Assembly: GCF_900605005.1 (NCBI RefSeq)
Contig: NZ_LR027558.1
Span: 340,510-404,509, forward strand
Source: Acidipropionibacterium timonense
GTDB taxonomy: Bacteria > Actinomycetota > Actinomycetes > Propionibacteriales > Propionibacteriaceae
Length of the DNA stretch: 64,000 bases
Direction of reading: 5' to 3'
This document shows positions 51,928 through 61,581 of this stretch, one piece after another. A program made the translations under genes and the position numbers. Positions within the stretch are counted from its first letter, which is position 1; the number at the start of each line of letters is the position of its first letter. The notes below the pieces were generated by a model. That model was not told where the DNA came from. It made no database searches and saw nothing but the letters and a program-made list of their open reading frames with translations.

Positions 51928-52398
51928 ATGTCGGCGTCGAGCGTGGGGGGGCTGTGGGCGAAGTCCGCCGGCTTCGCCGGTTCGGTCGCCCTGCGCGTCC
52001 AGAACCTCGGCGCCAAGCAGTACTACAAGGACGTCAAGGCCCCGACCCGGTTCGTCGTCTCGGTGAGGACGCAGTCCGGCCCGCAGGGCGTCGACCGACT
52101 CATCACCACCGCCGGCCACAACGGTGCGTACGTGCGTGATCTCGGCTTCGACCGGGCCACGTCGACCCGCAAGTTCGAGGTGACCCTGTCGAATCCCGTC
52201 GAGCCCGGCCAGGACCAGCTCGTCGCCGCCTTCTCTTTCGGGGACGGCGCGACCAAGCTCGGCCGGATCGTCAACTACGCGACGGTCACCCAGACCGGTC
52301 GCATCGCCGGCGACGTCTCGGCCGCCAACGACCAAGACCAGGACTCGCGCCAGGTGTCCCGCGACGACTTCGGCAAGTCCATCGTCGGCTTGTTCTGA
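51928..52398 (+). CDS. Hypothetical protein, possibly a truncated surface-protein tail
   Basis: 156 codons. The sequence reads as an extracellular beta-sandwich module (VALRVQNLGAKQYYKDVKAP, LGFDRATSTRKFEVTLSNPV, EPGQDQLVAAFSFGDG), but no signal peptide or anchor is present, and the ATG directly follows the terminator hairpin, leaving no room for a ribosome binding site. It is probably a gene fragment whose 5' part is lost, or it starts elsewhere. No family recognised. Confidence 0.45.
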   Translation: MSASSVGGLWAKSAGFAGSVALRVQNLGAKQYYKDVKAPTRFVVSVRTQSGPQGVDRLITTAGHNGAYVRDLGFDRATSTRKFEVTLSNPVEPGQDQLVAAFSFGDGATKLGRIVNYATVTQTGRIAGDVSAANDQDQDSRQVSRDDFGKSIVGLF

Positions 52399-52538
52399 TC
52401 GACTCGGCGGTGCCCCCGGGGTCGCGTCGTCCGCCCCGGGGGACTGCGCCGGGCGGACCCGTGTTGGCCACCGAGCCGGGTGAAGGCGCCCGGAACACCT
52501 CCGTGGCCCCCACGAGTGCACGTCGCCCAGGCCAGGGC

Positions 52539-52568
52539 TTGGTGCTCCGCGCACGGCGCAGGTACCAT
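52539..52568 (+). promoter_or_regulatory. Candidate vegetative promoter of rplY-pth
   Basis: In the 271-base gap before rplY: TTGGTG (52539-52544) and TACCAT (52563-52568) with an 18-base spacer, about 100 bases before the ATG. No other element is seen in this gap. Confidence 0.4.
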
Positions 52569-52669
52569 GTCCCTGCTTGGCGAGGGACCTCACGGTCCGT
52601 CATCGACTGGCTGTCCAGCACGGACATCCCCTGCTCGTCGAGCTTGTCAGTTCCGAGAAGGAGGATCAC

Positions 52670-53284
52670 ATGGCTGACGTCATCACACTCAAGGCCACCA
52701 TTCGTGACGAGTTCGGCAAGGGCGCCGCCCGCCGCATCCGTCGTGCCGACCGCATCCCTGCCGTCATGTACGGCCACGGGCACGACCCGGTCCACATCAC
52801 CCTCGACGGTCACGAGACGCTGCTCGCCCTGCGCGCCGAGAACCAGCTCCTGTCCATCGAGATCGAGGGCCAGTCCGCCCAGCTCGCCCTGCCCAAGGAC
52901 GTCCAGCGTGACGCCCTCAAGGGCTTTGTCCGGCACGTCGACCTGCTCACCATCAAGCGCGGTGAGAAGGTGACCGTCCAGGTCGCCCTCCACGTCCTGG
53001 GCGAGCCCGCCGAGGGCGCCGTCGCCACCACCGAGTTCAGCGAGATCGAGGTCGAGGCCGACGCCCTGTCGATCCCCGAGCACCTCGAGGTCTCGGTGGA
53101 GGGGGTCGACGCCGGCACGAGCATCACTCTCGGCGAGATCACCCTGCCCGAGGGCGTCACCCTCGTCGGCGATTCCGAGGCCGTCGCCGTCTCGGTCCAG
53201 TTCCCGGCCATGGAGGTCGAGCCCGAGCCCGAGGCCGAGGGTGAGGCCGAGGCCGCCGCGGAGGACGCGAGCGCCGGCGAGTGA
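52670..53284 (+). CDS. rplY: 50S ribosomal protein L25/Ctc
   Basis: 204 residues: L25 domain (residues 1-95, GKGAARRIRRADRIPAVMYGHG) plus the CTC/TL5 beta domain (GEPAEGAVATTEFSEIEVEAD) and a Glu/Ala-rich tail (EPEAEGEAEAAAEDASAGE). Binds 5S rRNA. AAGGAGG is just before the ATG. Overlaps pth by GTGA, the usual pair. Confidence 0.95.
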   Translation: MADVITLKATIRDEFGKGAARRIRRADRIPAVMYGHGHDPVHITLDGHETLLALRAENQLLSIEIEGQSAQLALPKDVQRDALKGFVRHVDLLTIKRGEKVTVQVALHVLGEPAEGAVATTEFSEIEVEADALSIPEHLEVSVEGVDAGTSITLGEITLPEGVTLVGDSEAVAVSVQFPAMEVEPEPEAEGEAEAAAEDASAGE

Positions 53285-53883
53285 GCCAACCCTGGCTCGT
53301 GGTCGGGCTCGGCAATCCGGGCCCGACCTACGACGGCACCCGACACAACGTCGGGGCCATGGTCGTCGACGAGCTGTGTCGACGGGCCGGCGAGAAGCTC
53401 TCGTCGGCCCGCGCCCAGCGCGCCGAGACCGCCCGCACCCGGATCGGGCCCGCGGGCATCGGGGTGCCCTCCGCGCAGGCCGAGCAGGTCGTCCTCATGC
53501 GCAGTCGCACCTACATGAACGATTCGGGCATCGCCGTCCGCAAGGTCGCGGACTTCGCCCACATCCGGCCCGACCACGTCATCGTCGTCCACGACGAGAT
53601 CGACCTCGACCTGGGCCGGATGCGCCTCAAGCTCGGCGGTGGCGACAACGGTCACAACGGGCTCAAGTCCATCCGGGCCCATCTGCGCACCGGTGACTTC
53701 CTGCGGGTGAGGGTGGGGGTCGGGCGGCCACCGGGCCGACAGGACGCCGCGGACTACGTCCTGGGACACTTCTCGTCGCGTGAGAAGCCACAGGTCGAGC
53801 TGCAGGTGGCGCTGGCCGCCGACGCCGTCGAGGCCATCGTCTCGACGGGTCTGGAGCAGGCCCAGAACCGCTTCAACTCCTGA
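53281..53883 (+). CDS. pth: Peptidyl-tRNA hydrolase
   Basis: 200 residues from GTG. Frees tRNA from stalled peptidyl-tRNA. VVGLGNPGPTYDGTRHNVG with the catalytic His, SRTYMNDSG, VVHDEIDLDLGRMRLKLGGGDNGHNGLKSI and VGVGRPPGRQDAADYVL. Confidence 0.95.
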   Translation: MSQPWLVVGLGNPGPTYDGTRHNVGAMVVDELCRRAGEKLSSARAQRAETARTRIGPAGIGVPSAQAEQVVLMRSRTYMNDSGIAVRKVADFAHIRPDHVIVVHDEIDLDLGRMRLKLGGGDNGHNGLKSIRAHLRTGDFLRVRVGVGRPPGRQDAADYVLGHFSSREKPQVELQVALAADAVEAIVSTGLEQAQNRFNS

Positions 53884-53888
53884 CCTCC

Positions 53889-55070
53889 TCAGGTCCTGGC
53901 GACGACCTTGTCGGGGCGCGCCCGGAGCCAGGCCGACAGCTCGTTGCGGCGTCGCACCAGCTCGGGGCCGCCCTGTCCGGAGGCAATGCGCTCCTGGGCC
54001 GCAGCCGCCTCCATGACGGCCGTGACCATCCTGTCGCGTGCGGCACGTTGGGACCGTGACGTCGTCCCGCGGTGACGCAGCTGGGGCAGGACGACCATGT
54101 CGGCCTCAGCCGGCGTCACCAGTCCGGCCGCGACCATGAGCGGCAGCTGGCGGCTGGCGGCGTCGATCTCGCGGCGTCGGGACCGCAGCACCATGCGCAC
54201 CGCCACGACGAACACCGGCACGAAGAGGACGAGGTAGACGACGGCCATCGACACCAACCCGCTGAGATCGCTGTCGCCGAGGGCGAGCGTCAGGGCATCC
54301 GGGCCGCCGTTCCACAATCCGTGCAGGAGGCACGCGACGACATAACCGACGACGACCCGCCAGAACCCGCCACGGTGGCGCCACGACCACAGTCCGACAG
54401 CGGTGGCGGAGGTGAACAGCGGGTGACCGAAGACGCCGAAGCCGGTGCGCACGAGGGTCATGACGACGATGTCGCCGGCCCCCTCCGCGGAGGCGAAGTA
54501 GCCGAGGTTCTCGACGAAGGCGAAGCCCAGGGCGCACACCCCGGCGTACACGAGATGGTCGGTGAGCGAGGTGAGTTCGAGCTTGCGGACACCGGTGAGC
54601 AGGACGAGGAAGACCGACGCCTTGGCGAATTCCTCGACCGGCGGGGCGACGAGGACGGCCGTGACGAGGTCGCTCGTGCCTGCCAGCGCCTCGACGACCG
54701 TCGCCAGGACGACGGCGACCGAGCCGCCCCACACCAGCGTCATGACGAGCATGCCGACCGGCTCGGGTTCCCATCGGTCGATCCACCGGTAGCAGGCCAG
54801 GCAGGCCAGCAGGGCCACGGTGGAGGGGATCGCCCCGATGGCCAGGGCTCGCGGCGAACCCGCGCCGATGAGCGCCACCATGACGAGGATGACGACGAGC
54901 CCGAGGATCGTCACGAGCATCGGCAGCACCGGGCGACGACGCCGTCTCGGCGGCGTCAGATGCCACGGCTGCACCGGGCCGAACGAGGCCGGCGTCGTCG
55001 CCCAGTGCGACAGGGGGTCCGGGGCGGACGGGTCGGGTCTCGGACGGTCGGGAACGGGGCTGGCGGTCAC
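53889..55070 (-). CDS. PrsW-family intramembrane metalloprotease
   Basis: 393 residues from GTG at 55070. About 9 membrane helices after a Pro-rich cytosolic leader. PrsW motifs: APPVEEFAKA (EExxxK), AFVENLGYF (ENxxY), GHPLFTSATAVGL and LHGLWNGG. Relatives cut anti-sigma factors or other membrane proteins; no anti-sigma gene is near. The C-terminal 90 residues are a charged cytoplasmic tail. Confidence 0.9.
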   Translation of the reverse strand: MTASPVPDRPRPDPSAPDPLSHWATTPASFGPVQPWHLTPPRRRRRPVLPMLVTILGLVVILVMVALIGAGSPRALAIGAIPSTVALLACLACYRWIDRWEPEPVGMLVMTLVWGGSVAVVLATVVEALAGTSDLVTAVLVAPPVEEFAKASVFLVLLTGVRKLELTSLTDHLVYAGVCALGFAFVENLGYFASAEGAGDIVVMTLVRTGFGVFGHPLFTSATAVGLWSWRHRGGFWRVVVGYVVACLLHGLWNGGPDALTLALGDSDLSGLVSMAVVYLVLFVPVFVVAVRMVLRSRRREIDAASRQLPLMVAAGLVTPAEADMVVLPQLRHRGTTSRSQRAARDRMVTAVMEAAAAQERIASGQGGPELVRRRNELSAWLRARPDKVVART

Positions 55071-55152
55071 AGGGCGATGGTAGAGGCTCCCGGTGTGGCA
55101 CCGCCCGACGCCGTGACCCGGGCGGCGTCCCGGGGCCACCTACACTGTCTCG

Positions 55153-58100
55153 GTGAGTTCCCGCGCTCTTGCCAGCCTTCTGTCTCGCGAACCCGTCCTG
55201 TCCGAGGCCGTCGGCGACGCCCTCACCGGGCGGATGCCCACCCTCGACCTCACGGTGGCCGCCCCGGCCCGTCCGGGGGTCGTCGCGGTACTGGCGCAGG
55301 CCCTTGAGGGCACCGAGCACATCCCGGTGCTGCTCGTCACGAGCACCTTCCGCGAGGCCGAGGAGGCCACCGCGACCCTGGAGACCTGGCTCAGCCCGCA
55401 GGAGGTCTGCTACTACCCGTCCTGGGAGACCCTGCCGCACGAGCGTCTCAGTCCGCGGACCGACACCGTCGGACGGCGTCTGGAGGTGTTGCGCCGGCTC
55501 ACCGGCCATGACCCGATGCCCGCACCGAAGGTCGTCGTCGCCCCGGTGCGCGCCATCCTGCAGCCCCAGGTCGCCGGGTTGGGCGGCGTCATCCCCGTCG
55601 AGCTGCGGGTCGGTGACTCCCACGACCTCACCGCCCTCGCCGGACGTCTCGTCGACGCCGCCTACAGCCGGGTCGACATGGTCGAACGGCGCGGCGAGTT
55701 CGCGGTGCGCGGTGGCATCCTCGACGTCTTCCCCCCGGTCCTCGACCATCCCGTCCGCATCGACTTCTTCGGTGACGAGATCGAGGAGATCCGCTCCTTC
55801 GAGGTCGCCGACCAGCGGTCCACCGATGCGACGCACACGTCCGTCGTGTGCTCCCCGTGCCGCGAGCTCATCCTCACCGACGCCGTCCGTGCCCGTGCCC
55901 GGGCCCTGCTGCCCGACCATCCCGAGCTCGCCGACATGCTCGAGAAGATCGGTCAGGGCCAGGCCGTCGAGGGGATGGAGGCGCTCATGCCGGCCCTCGT
56001 CGACGACATCGAACTGCTCGTCGACGTCCTCCCGGAGCGATCCATGATCGTCCTGTCGGACCCTGAACTCGTGCGCTCCCGGGCCGCCGACCTCGTCCGC
56101 ACCTCGGAGGAATTCCTCCACGCCGGGTGGGCGGCAGCCGCCGGCGGCGGAAAGGCCCCCATCGACCTCGCCGCGTCGGGCTACCGGGCACTGTCGCAGG
56201 TGCGGTTCCACGCCCTGGAACGGGGCATGTCGTGGTGGTCACTGTCCTCGTACACCCTCGACGCCCCGTCGACGCCGCTGGCCGGCGATCTCCCCGAGGA
56301 CTCGGCCGAGTGGGGGAGTGCCCCGGTCACGCGCGACCCCCAACTCACCGAGGTCGAGCCCTGGCGCGGTGACGTCGACGCCGCTGTCGCCGACCTGTCG
56401 GGTCGTCTGGCCGACGGGTGGACCGTCGTCCTCACCGCCGAGGGCGAGGGGACCGCCCGGCGGATGCACGAACTGCTCACCGAGCACGGGGTGGCCGCCG
56501 ACATCAGCCCCGACCTCGACGAGACGACGACCGAGGCCGCCGTGCACATCGTGCGGGCCCACCAGCGGCACGGATTCGCCGCTCAACGCCTGCGTCTGGT
56601 CGTCCACTCCACGGGCGACCTCGTCGACGACCAGGGTCGCCCGGACGCGTCGTCGCGCCGGATGCCGACCCGACGGCGCAACCAGATCCAGCCGCTCGAA
56701 CTCAAGCCCGGCGACCTCGTCGTCCACGAGCAGCACGGCGTGGGACGGTACGTCGAGATGATCCAGCGCACCGTGGCCGGGGCGACCCGTGAGTACCTCG
56801 TCATCGAGTACGCCCCCGCCCGCAAGGGTCAGCCCGGCGACCGGCTCTTCGTGCCGATGGACTCCCTCGACCAGGTGACGCGCTACGTCGGCGGGGACGC
56901 CCCGAGCCTGGACAAGATGGGTGGGGCCGACTGGAAGAAGCGCAAGTCGCGCGCCAAGAAGGCCGTCAAGCAGATCGCCGCGGAGCTCATCAAGCTCTAC
57001 GCGGCCCGACAGGCGACCAAGGGTCATGCCTTCGGCCCGGACACCCCGTGGCAGCACGAGCTCGAGGACGCCTTCGCCTACGTCGAGACCCCCGACCAGC
57101 TCACGACGATCGCCGACGTCAAGGCAGACATGGAGCAGGTCGTCCCCATGGATCGCCTCGTCTGCGGTGACGTCGGCTACGGCAAGACCGAGATCGCCGT
57201 GCGCGCCGCCTTCAAGGCGGTCCAGGACGGCAAGCAGGTGGCCGTCCTCGTGCCGACCACCCTGCTCGTCCAACAGCACTTCCAGACCTTCACCGAGCGG
57301 TACGCCGGGTTCCCGGTCAACGTCGCGGCCCTCTCGAGGTTCCAGACCGACGCCGAGGCCAGGGCGGTGCGCGAGGGCATCGAGCGAGGCACCGTCGACG
57401 TCGTCGTCGGCACCCATCGGCTGCTGAGCAAGGAGGTCCACTTCAAGGACCTCGGTCTGGTCGTCATCGACGAGGAACAGCGCTTCGGCGTCGAGCACAA
57501 GGAGGCCCTCAAGCGCCTGCGGGTCGACGTCGACGTCCTGTCCATGAGCGCCACGCCCATCCCGCGAACCCTCGAGATGGCGGTCACCGGCATCCGCGAG
57601 ATGAGCACCATCGCCACCCCGCCGGAGGAACGCCACCCGGTGCTCACCTTCGCCGGCCCCTACGACGAGGGCCAGGTCGTCGCCGCCATCCGCCGTGAAC
57701 TGGCCCGCGAGGGACAGGTCTTCTTCATCCACAACCGAGTGCAGTCCATCGAGAAGACCGCCAAGCGCATCCGCGACCTCGTCCCCGAGGCCCGCGTCGT
57801 CACCGCTCACGGCCAGATGCCCGAGAAGCAGCTGGAACAGATCATGGTCGACTTCTGGGAGCGCCGGGCGGACGTCCTCGTGTGCACGACGATCGTCGAG
57901 TCGGGTCTGGACATCTCGACCGCGAACACCCTGCTCATCGACCGGGCCGACCTCATGGGTCTGTCCCAGTTGCACCAGCTGCGTGGGCGGGTCGGACGCT
58001 CCCGGGAGCGCGGCTACGCCTACTTCCTCTACCCGGCCGACAAGCCCATCTCCCAGACCGCCCACGACCGGCTGGCGACGATGGCCGCCCACACCGACCT

Positions 58101-58755
58101 GGGTGCCGGCATGGCCATCGCCATGAAGGACCTCGAGATCCGCGGCGCCGGCAATCTGCTCGGTGGGGAGCAGTCCGGGCACATCGCCGACGTCGGATTC
58201 GACCTCTACATCCGCCTCGTGGGCGACGCCGTCGCCGATTTCCGCGGTGAAAAGGACGCCGACGAGGAACCCGAGATGCGCATCGAGCTGCCGGTCGACG
58301 CCAACCTGCCGGTCGACTACGTCGAGACCGAGAGACTGCGTCTCGAGATGTACAAGAGGCTCTCCCAGGTGCGCGACGACGCCGAGATCGACGCCGTCGC
58401 CGAGGAGTTGCAGGACCGCTACGGGCCGCTTCCCGAGCCGGTCCGGGCCCTCCTCGGGGTGGCGAGGTTCCGGCTGCTGTGCCGAGCGGCCGGGATCCGG
58501 GAGGTCGTGCCGGCCGGCAACTCCATCCGTTTCTCGCCGGTGCACCTGCCCGAGTCGCGGGTCATGCGCCTCAAGCGGCTGCACCCCGGATCAGTGGTCA
58601 AGGACGCGGCCGGCATCGTCCTGGTCCCCAAGCCGCGAACGGCCCGGATCGGGGGCCGCCCGCTGGGTGGCCAGGAGCTGCTCGACTGGGCGTCCGAGGT
58701 CGTCACCGGGGTGTTGGAGGTCTCGGGTTCGGCCGCGGTGACCGCGCGGTCGTAG
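55153..58755 (+). CDS. mfd: Transcription-repair coupling factor
   Basis: 1200 residues from GTG. UvrB-like N-terminal modules (YYPSWETLPHERLSP, VERRGEFAVRGGILDVFP), RNA polymerase-interacting CarD-like domain at about 516-590 (LKPGDLVVHEQHGVGRYVEM), RecG-type translocase with Walker A GDVGYGKTE (about 673) and DEEQRFG (about 774), and the C-terminal TRCF domain. Removes stalled RNA polymerase and recruits UvrA. Length is typical. Confidence 0.96.
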   Translation: MSSRALASLLSREPVLSEAVGDALTGRMPTLDLTVAAPARPGVVAVLAQALEGTEHIPVLLVTSTFREAEEATATLETWLSPQEVCYYPSWETLPHERLSPRTDTVGRRLEVLRRLTGHDPMPAPKVVVAPVRAILQPQVAGLGGVIPVELRVGDSHDLTALAGRLVDAAYSRVDMVERRGEFAVRGGILDVFPPVLDHPVRIDFFGDEIEEIRSFEVADQRSTDATHTSVVCSPCRELILTDAVRARARALLPDHPELADMLEKIGQGQAVEGMEALMPALVDDIELLVDVLPERSMIVLSDPELVRSRAADLVRTSEEFLHAGWAAAAGGGKAPIDLAASGYRALSQVRFHALERGMSWWSLSSYTLDAPSTPLAGDLPEDSAEWGSAPVTRDPQLTEVEPWRGDVDAAVADLSGRLADGWTVVLTAEGEGTARRMHELLTEHGVAADISPDLDETTTEAAVHIVRAHQRHGFAAQRLRLVVHSTGDLVDDQGRPDASSRRMPTRRRNQIQPLELKPGDLVVHEQHGVGRYVEMIQRTVAGATREYLVIEYAPARKGQPGDRLFVPMDSLDQVTRYVGGDAPSLDKMGGADWKKRKSRAKKAVKQIAAELIKLYAARQATKGHAFGPDTPWQHELEDAFAYVETPDQLTTIADVKADMEQVVPMDRLVCGDVGYGKTEIAVRAAFKAVQDGKQVAVLVPTTLLVQQHFQTFTERYAGFPVNVAALSRFQTDAEARAVREGIERGTVDVVVGTHRLLSKEVHFKDLGLVVIDEEQRFGVEHKEALKRLRVDVDVLSMSATPIPRTLEMAVTGIREMSTIATPPEERHPVLTFAGPYDEGQVVAAIRRELAREGQVFFIHNRVQSIEKTAKRIRDLVPEARVVTAHGQMPEKQLEQIMVDFWERRADVLVCTTIVESGLDISTANTLLIDRADLMGLSQLHQLRGRVGRSRERGYAYFLYPADKPISQTAHDRLATMAAHTDLGAGMAIAMKDLEIRGAGNLLGGEQSGHIADVGFDLYIRLVGDAVADFRGEKDADEEPEMRIELPVDANLPVDYVETERLRLEMYKRLSQVRDDAEIDAVAEELQDRYGPLPEPVRALLGVARFRLLCRAAGIREVVPAGNSIRFSPVHLPESRVMRLKRLHPGSVVKDAAGIVLVPKPRTARIGGRPLGGQELLDWASEVVTGVLEVSGSAAVTARS

Positions 58756-58819
58756 GATCACCGGTGGCAGACGTCCCAGCCGCCCCACGGGTGCGGCACC
58801 GAAACCAGGAGAGTTGCTC

Positions 58820-59347
58820 ATGACCTCGTCGCGTCCCACGTCGATCCGCATGGTGGCTGCCGCAGCGGCCGGAGTCTTCGGCGTGGCCGGACTCACCGGG
58901 TGCTCCTGGCACAGCTCCTCGACGGCCATCGTCGCCGGGTCCCACACGGTCTCCATGGCGACCTTCGACGACGTCGTCGCTCACTGTGGCGGTCTGGCCC
59001 AGTCGAGCACCCTCAGCGCCCGTCAGGTCATCGCCTCCACGTTGGCCCAGGGGGCCGTGGGCGAACAGATCCTCACCGACACCGGCCGGACGCTCAGCAC
59101 CGCCGAGCGGGACAAGGTCATCTCGAGCAATGACCTGTCGGTGCTCACCAAGGACCCGGTCTGCCAGTCCATGGCGCGGTCCCTGGCCGCCATGTACTGG
59201 GTCATCAACACCGACGGACAGGCCAAGACGCTCAAGGAGATGGCCGCGGTCGACGTCACCGTCAATCCGCGCCTGGGCCAGTGGTTCCCCCGGCAGCTCG
59301 CCGTGGCCGGCACCTCGTCGATGTCCTCGGCGTGGACCGGTCAGTGA
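58820..59347 (+). CDS. Lipoprotein of the mfd-mazG-eno neighbourhood
   Basis: 175 residues. Signal peptide with lipobox LTGC (about residue 28), then a helical domain (TFDDVVAHCGGLAQSS, TLAQGAVGEQILTDTG, LSTAERDKVI) resembling the SurA-like N-terminal chaperone fold without a PPIase domain. AGGAGAG precedes the ATG at 58820. Overlaps mazG by GTGA. In mycobacteria a lipoprotein also sits in the mfd-mazG-eno cluster. Confidence 0.75.
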   Translation: MTSSRPTSIRMVAAAAAGVFGVAGLTGCSWHSSSTAIVAGSHTVSMATFDDVVAHCGGLAQSSTLSARQVIASTLAQGAVGEQILTDTGRTLSTAERDKVISSNDLSVLTKDPVCQSMARSLAAMYWVINTDGQAKTLKEMAAVDVTVNPRLGQWFPRQLAVAGTSSMSSAWTGQ

Positions 59348-60015
59348 CGGACGGGCCGACCGGCCTTCAGGATGACCGGTCCGGCCGCCCCCGGGCGAGC
59401 CTTGACGAGCTCGTCGACCTCATGGCGGTTCTGCGCGACCGCTGTCCGTGGGATGCCAGGCAGACCCATCGCAGCCTCGTCACGTATCTCATCGAGGAGA
59501 CCGGGGAGGTCGTCGACGCCATCGAGGACGGCACCGACGACGACCTCGTCGAGGAACTCGGTGACCTCCTCCTCCAGGTGGTCTTCCACGCCCGGATCGC
59601 CGAGGTCGAGGGCCGCTTCGACATCGAGGAGGTCGCCGGCGGCATCGTCACCAAGCTCGTGCGGCGTCATCCGCACGTCTTCGCCGACCAGGAGGTACCG
59701 GGTGACATGGACGCCGCCTGGGAGGCGCGCAAGGCCGCCGAGAAGGGACGCAGCTCCAGCCTGGACGGGATCGCGCAGTCGCTGTCGTCGATCGCCCGGG
59801 CCACGAAGGTCATCTCCCGGGCGCGTCAGCACGGGGTCGACGTCGCCCTGCCCGACGCCCCCGTCGGCACACTGGCGGGCGAGCCGTCGGTCGGTGAGCA
59901 GATCCTCGACCTGGTGGCCCGCGCCCAGGCCAGCGGGGTCGATGCCGACCAGTCCCTGCGCGATGCCCTGCGCGGACTGGAGAAGCGGGTACGGCAGGCC
60001 GAGGCCCGATCCTGA
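59344..60015 (+). CDS. mazG: Nucleoside triphosphate pyrophosphohydrolase
   Basis: 223 residues from GTG. House-cleaning NTPase: LRDRCPWDARQTHRSLVTYLIEETGEVVDAIE, EELGDLLLQVVFHARIAE, RRHPHVF, and SLDGIAQSLSSIARATK. The EExxE and ExxD metal residues are visible. The C-terminal repeat is shortened compared with the 260-residue E. coli enzyme. Confidence 0.92.
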   Translation: MTDGPTGLQDDRSGRPRASLDELVDLMAVLRDRCPWDARQTHRSLVTYLIEETGEVVDAIEDGTDDDLVEELGDLLLQVVFHARIAEVEGRFDIEEVAGGIVTKLVRRHPHVFADQEVPGDMDAAWEARKAAEKGRSSSLDGIAQSLSSIARATKVISRARQHGVDVALPDAPVGTLAGEPSVGEQILDLVARAQASGVDADQSLRDALRGLEKRVRQAEARS

Positions 60016-60121
60016 CCGGGTCGATGGTGCACGTCCGACCAGACGGCGTCGCGGCGCCGGGAAGGCCGGGAAGATTGACCCTCGGGCCCTTGGGATGACG
60101 GTGCGCTCCGATAGGCTTTGA

Positions 60122-61435
<1,314 letters not shown>

Positions 61436-61465
61436 GCTCGTCCTGACTGGAGCCTGAGCAGACCA

Positions 61466-61505
61466 CTCTCGGCCCGGTTCCCCCTGTGGGGAGCCGGGCC
61501 GAGAG
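61466..61505 (+). terminator. 18-bp hairpin after eno
   Basis: CTCTCGGCCCGGTTCCCC (61466-61483) pairs with GGGGAGCCGGGCCGAGAG (61488-61505), one G-T pair, loop CTGT. Placed 31 bases after the enolase stop. Confidence 0.85.
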
Positions 61506-61532
61506 CGTCCCGGCGGATCCCGAGTAGATAGC

Positions 61533-61545
61533 GAGAATCATTCTC
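61533..61545. promoter_or_regulatory. Zur/Fur-type box before the surface protein
   Basis: GAGAATCATTCTC is a perfect palindrome (arms GAGAAT/ATTCTC) close to actinobacterial Zur boxes of the TGAAAATNATTTTCA type. It is A+T-rich against its surroundings and lies 37 bases upstream of the ATG. It predicts zinc-starvation induction. Confidence 0.65.
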
Positions 61546-61581
61546 AGATAGGGTGTGGGGGTTCATTCGAGAGGAGCTCTG

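Noticed and set aside
56239..58584. 781-codon open frame antisense to mfd
   Set aside because: High-GC codon mirror; composition is His/Asp/Gly/Leu-rich with no domains, and mfd motifs are unambiguous.
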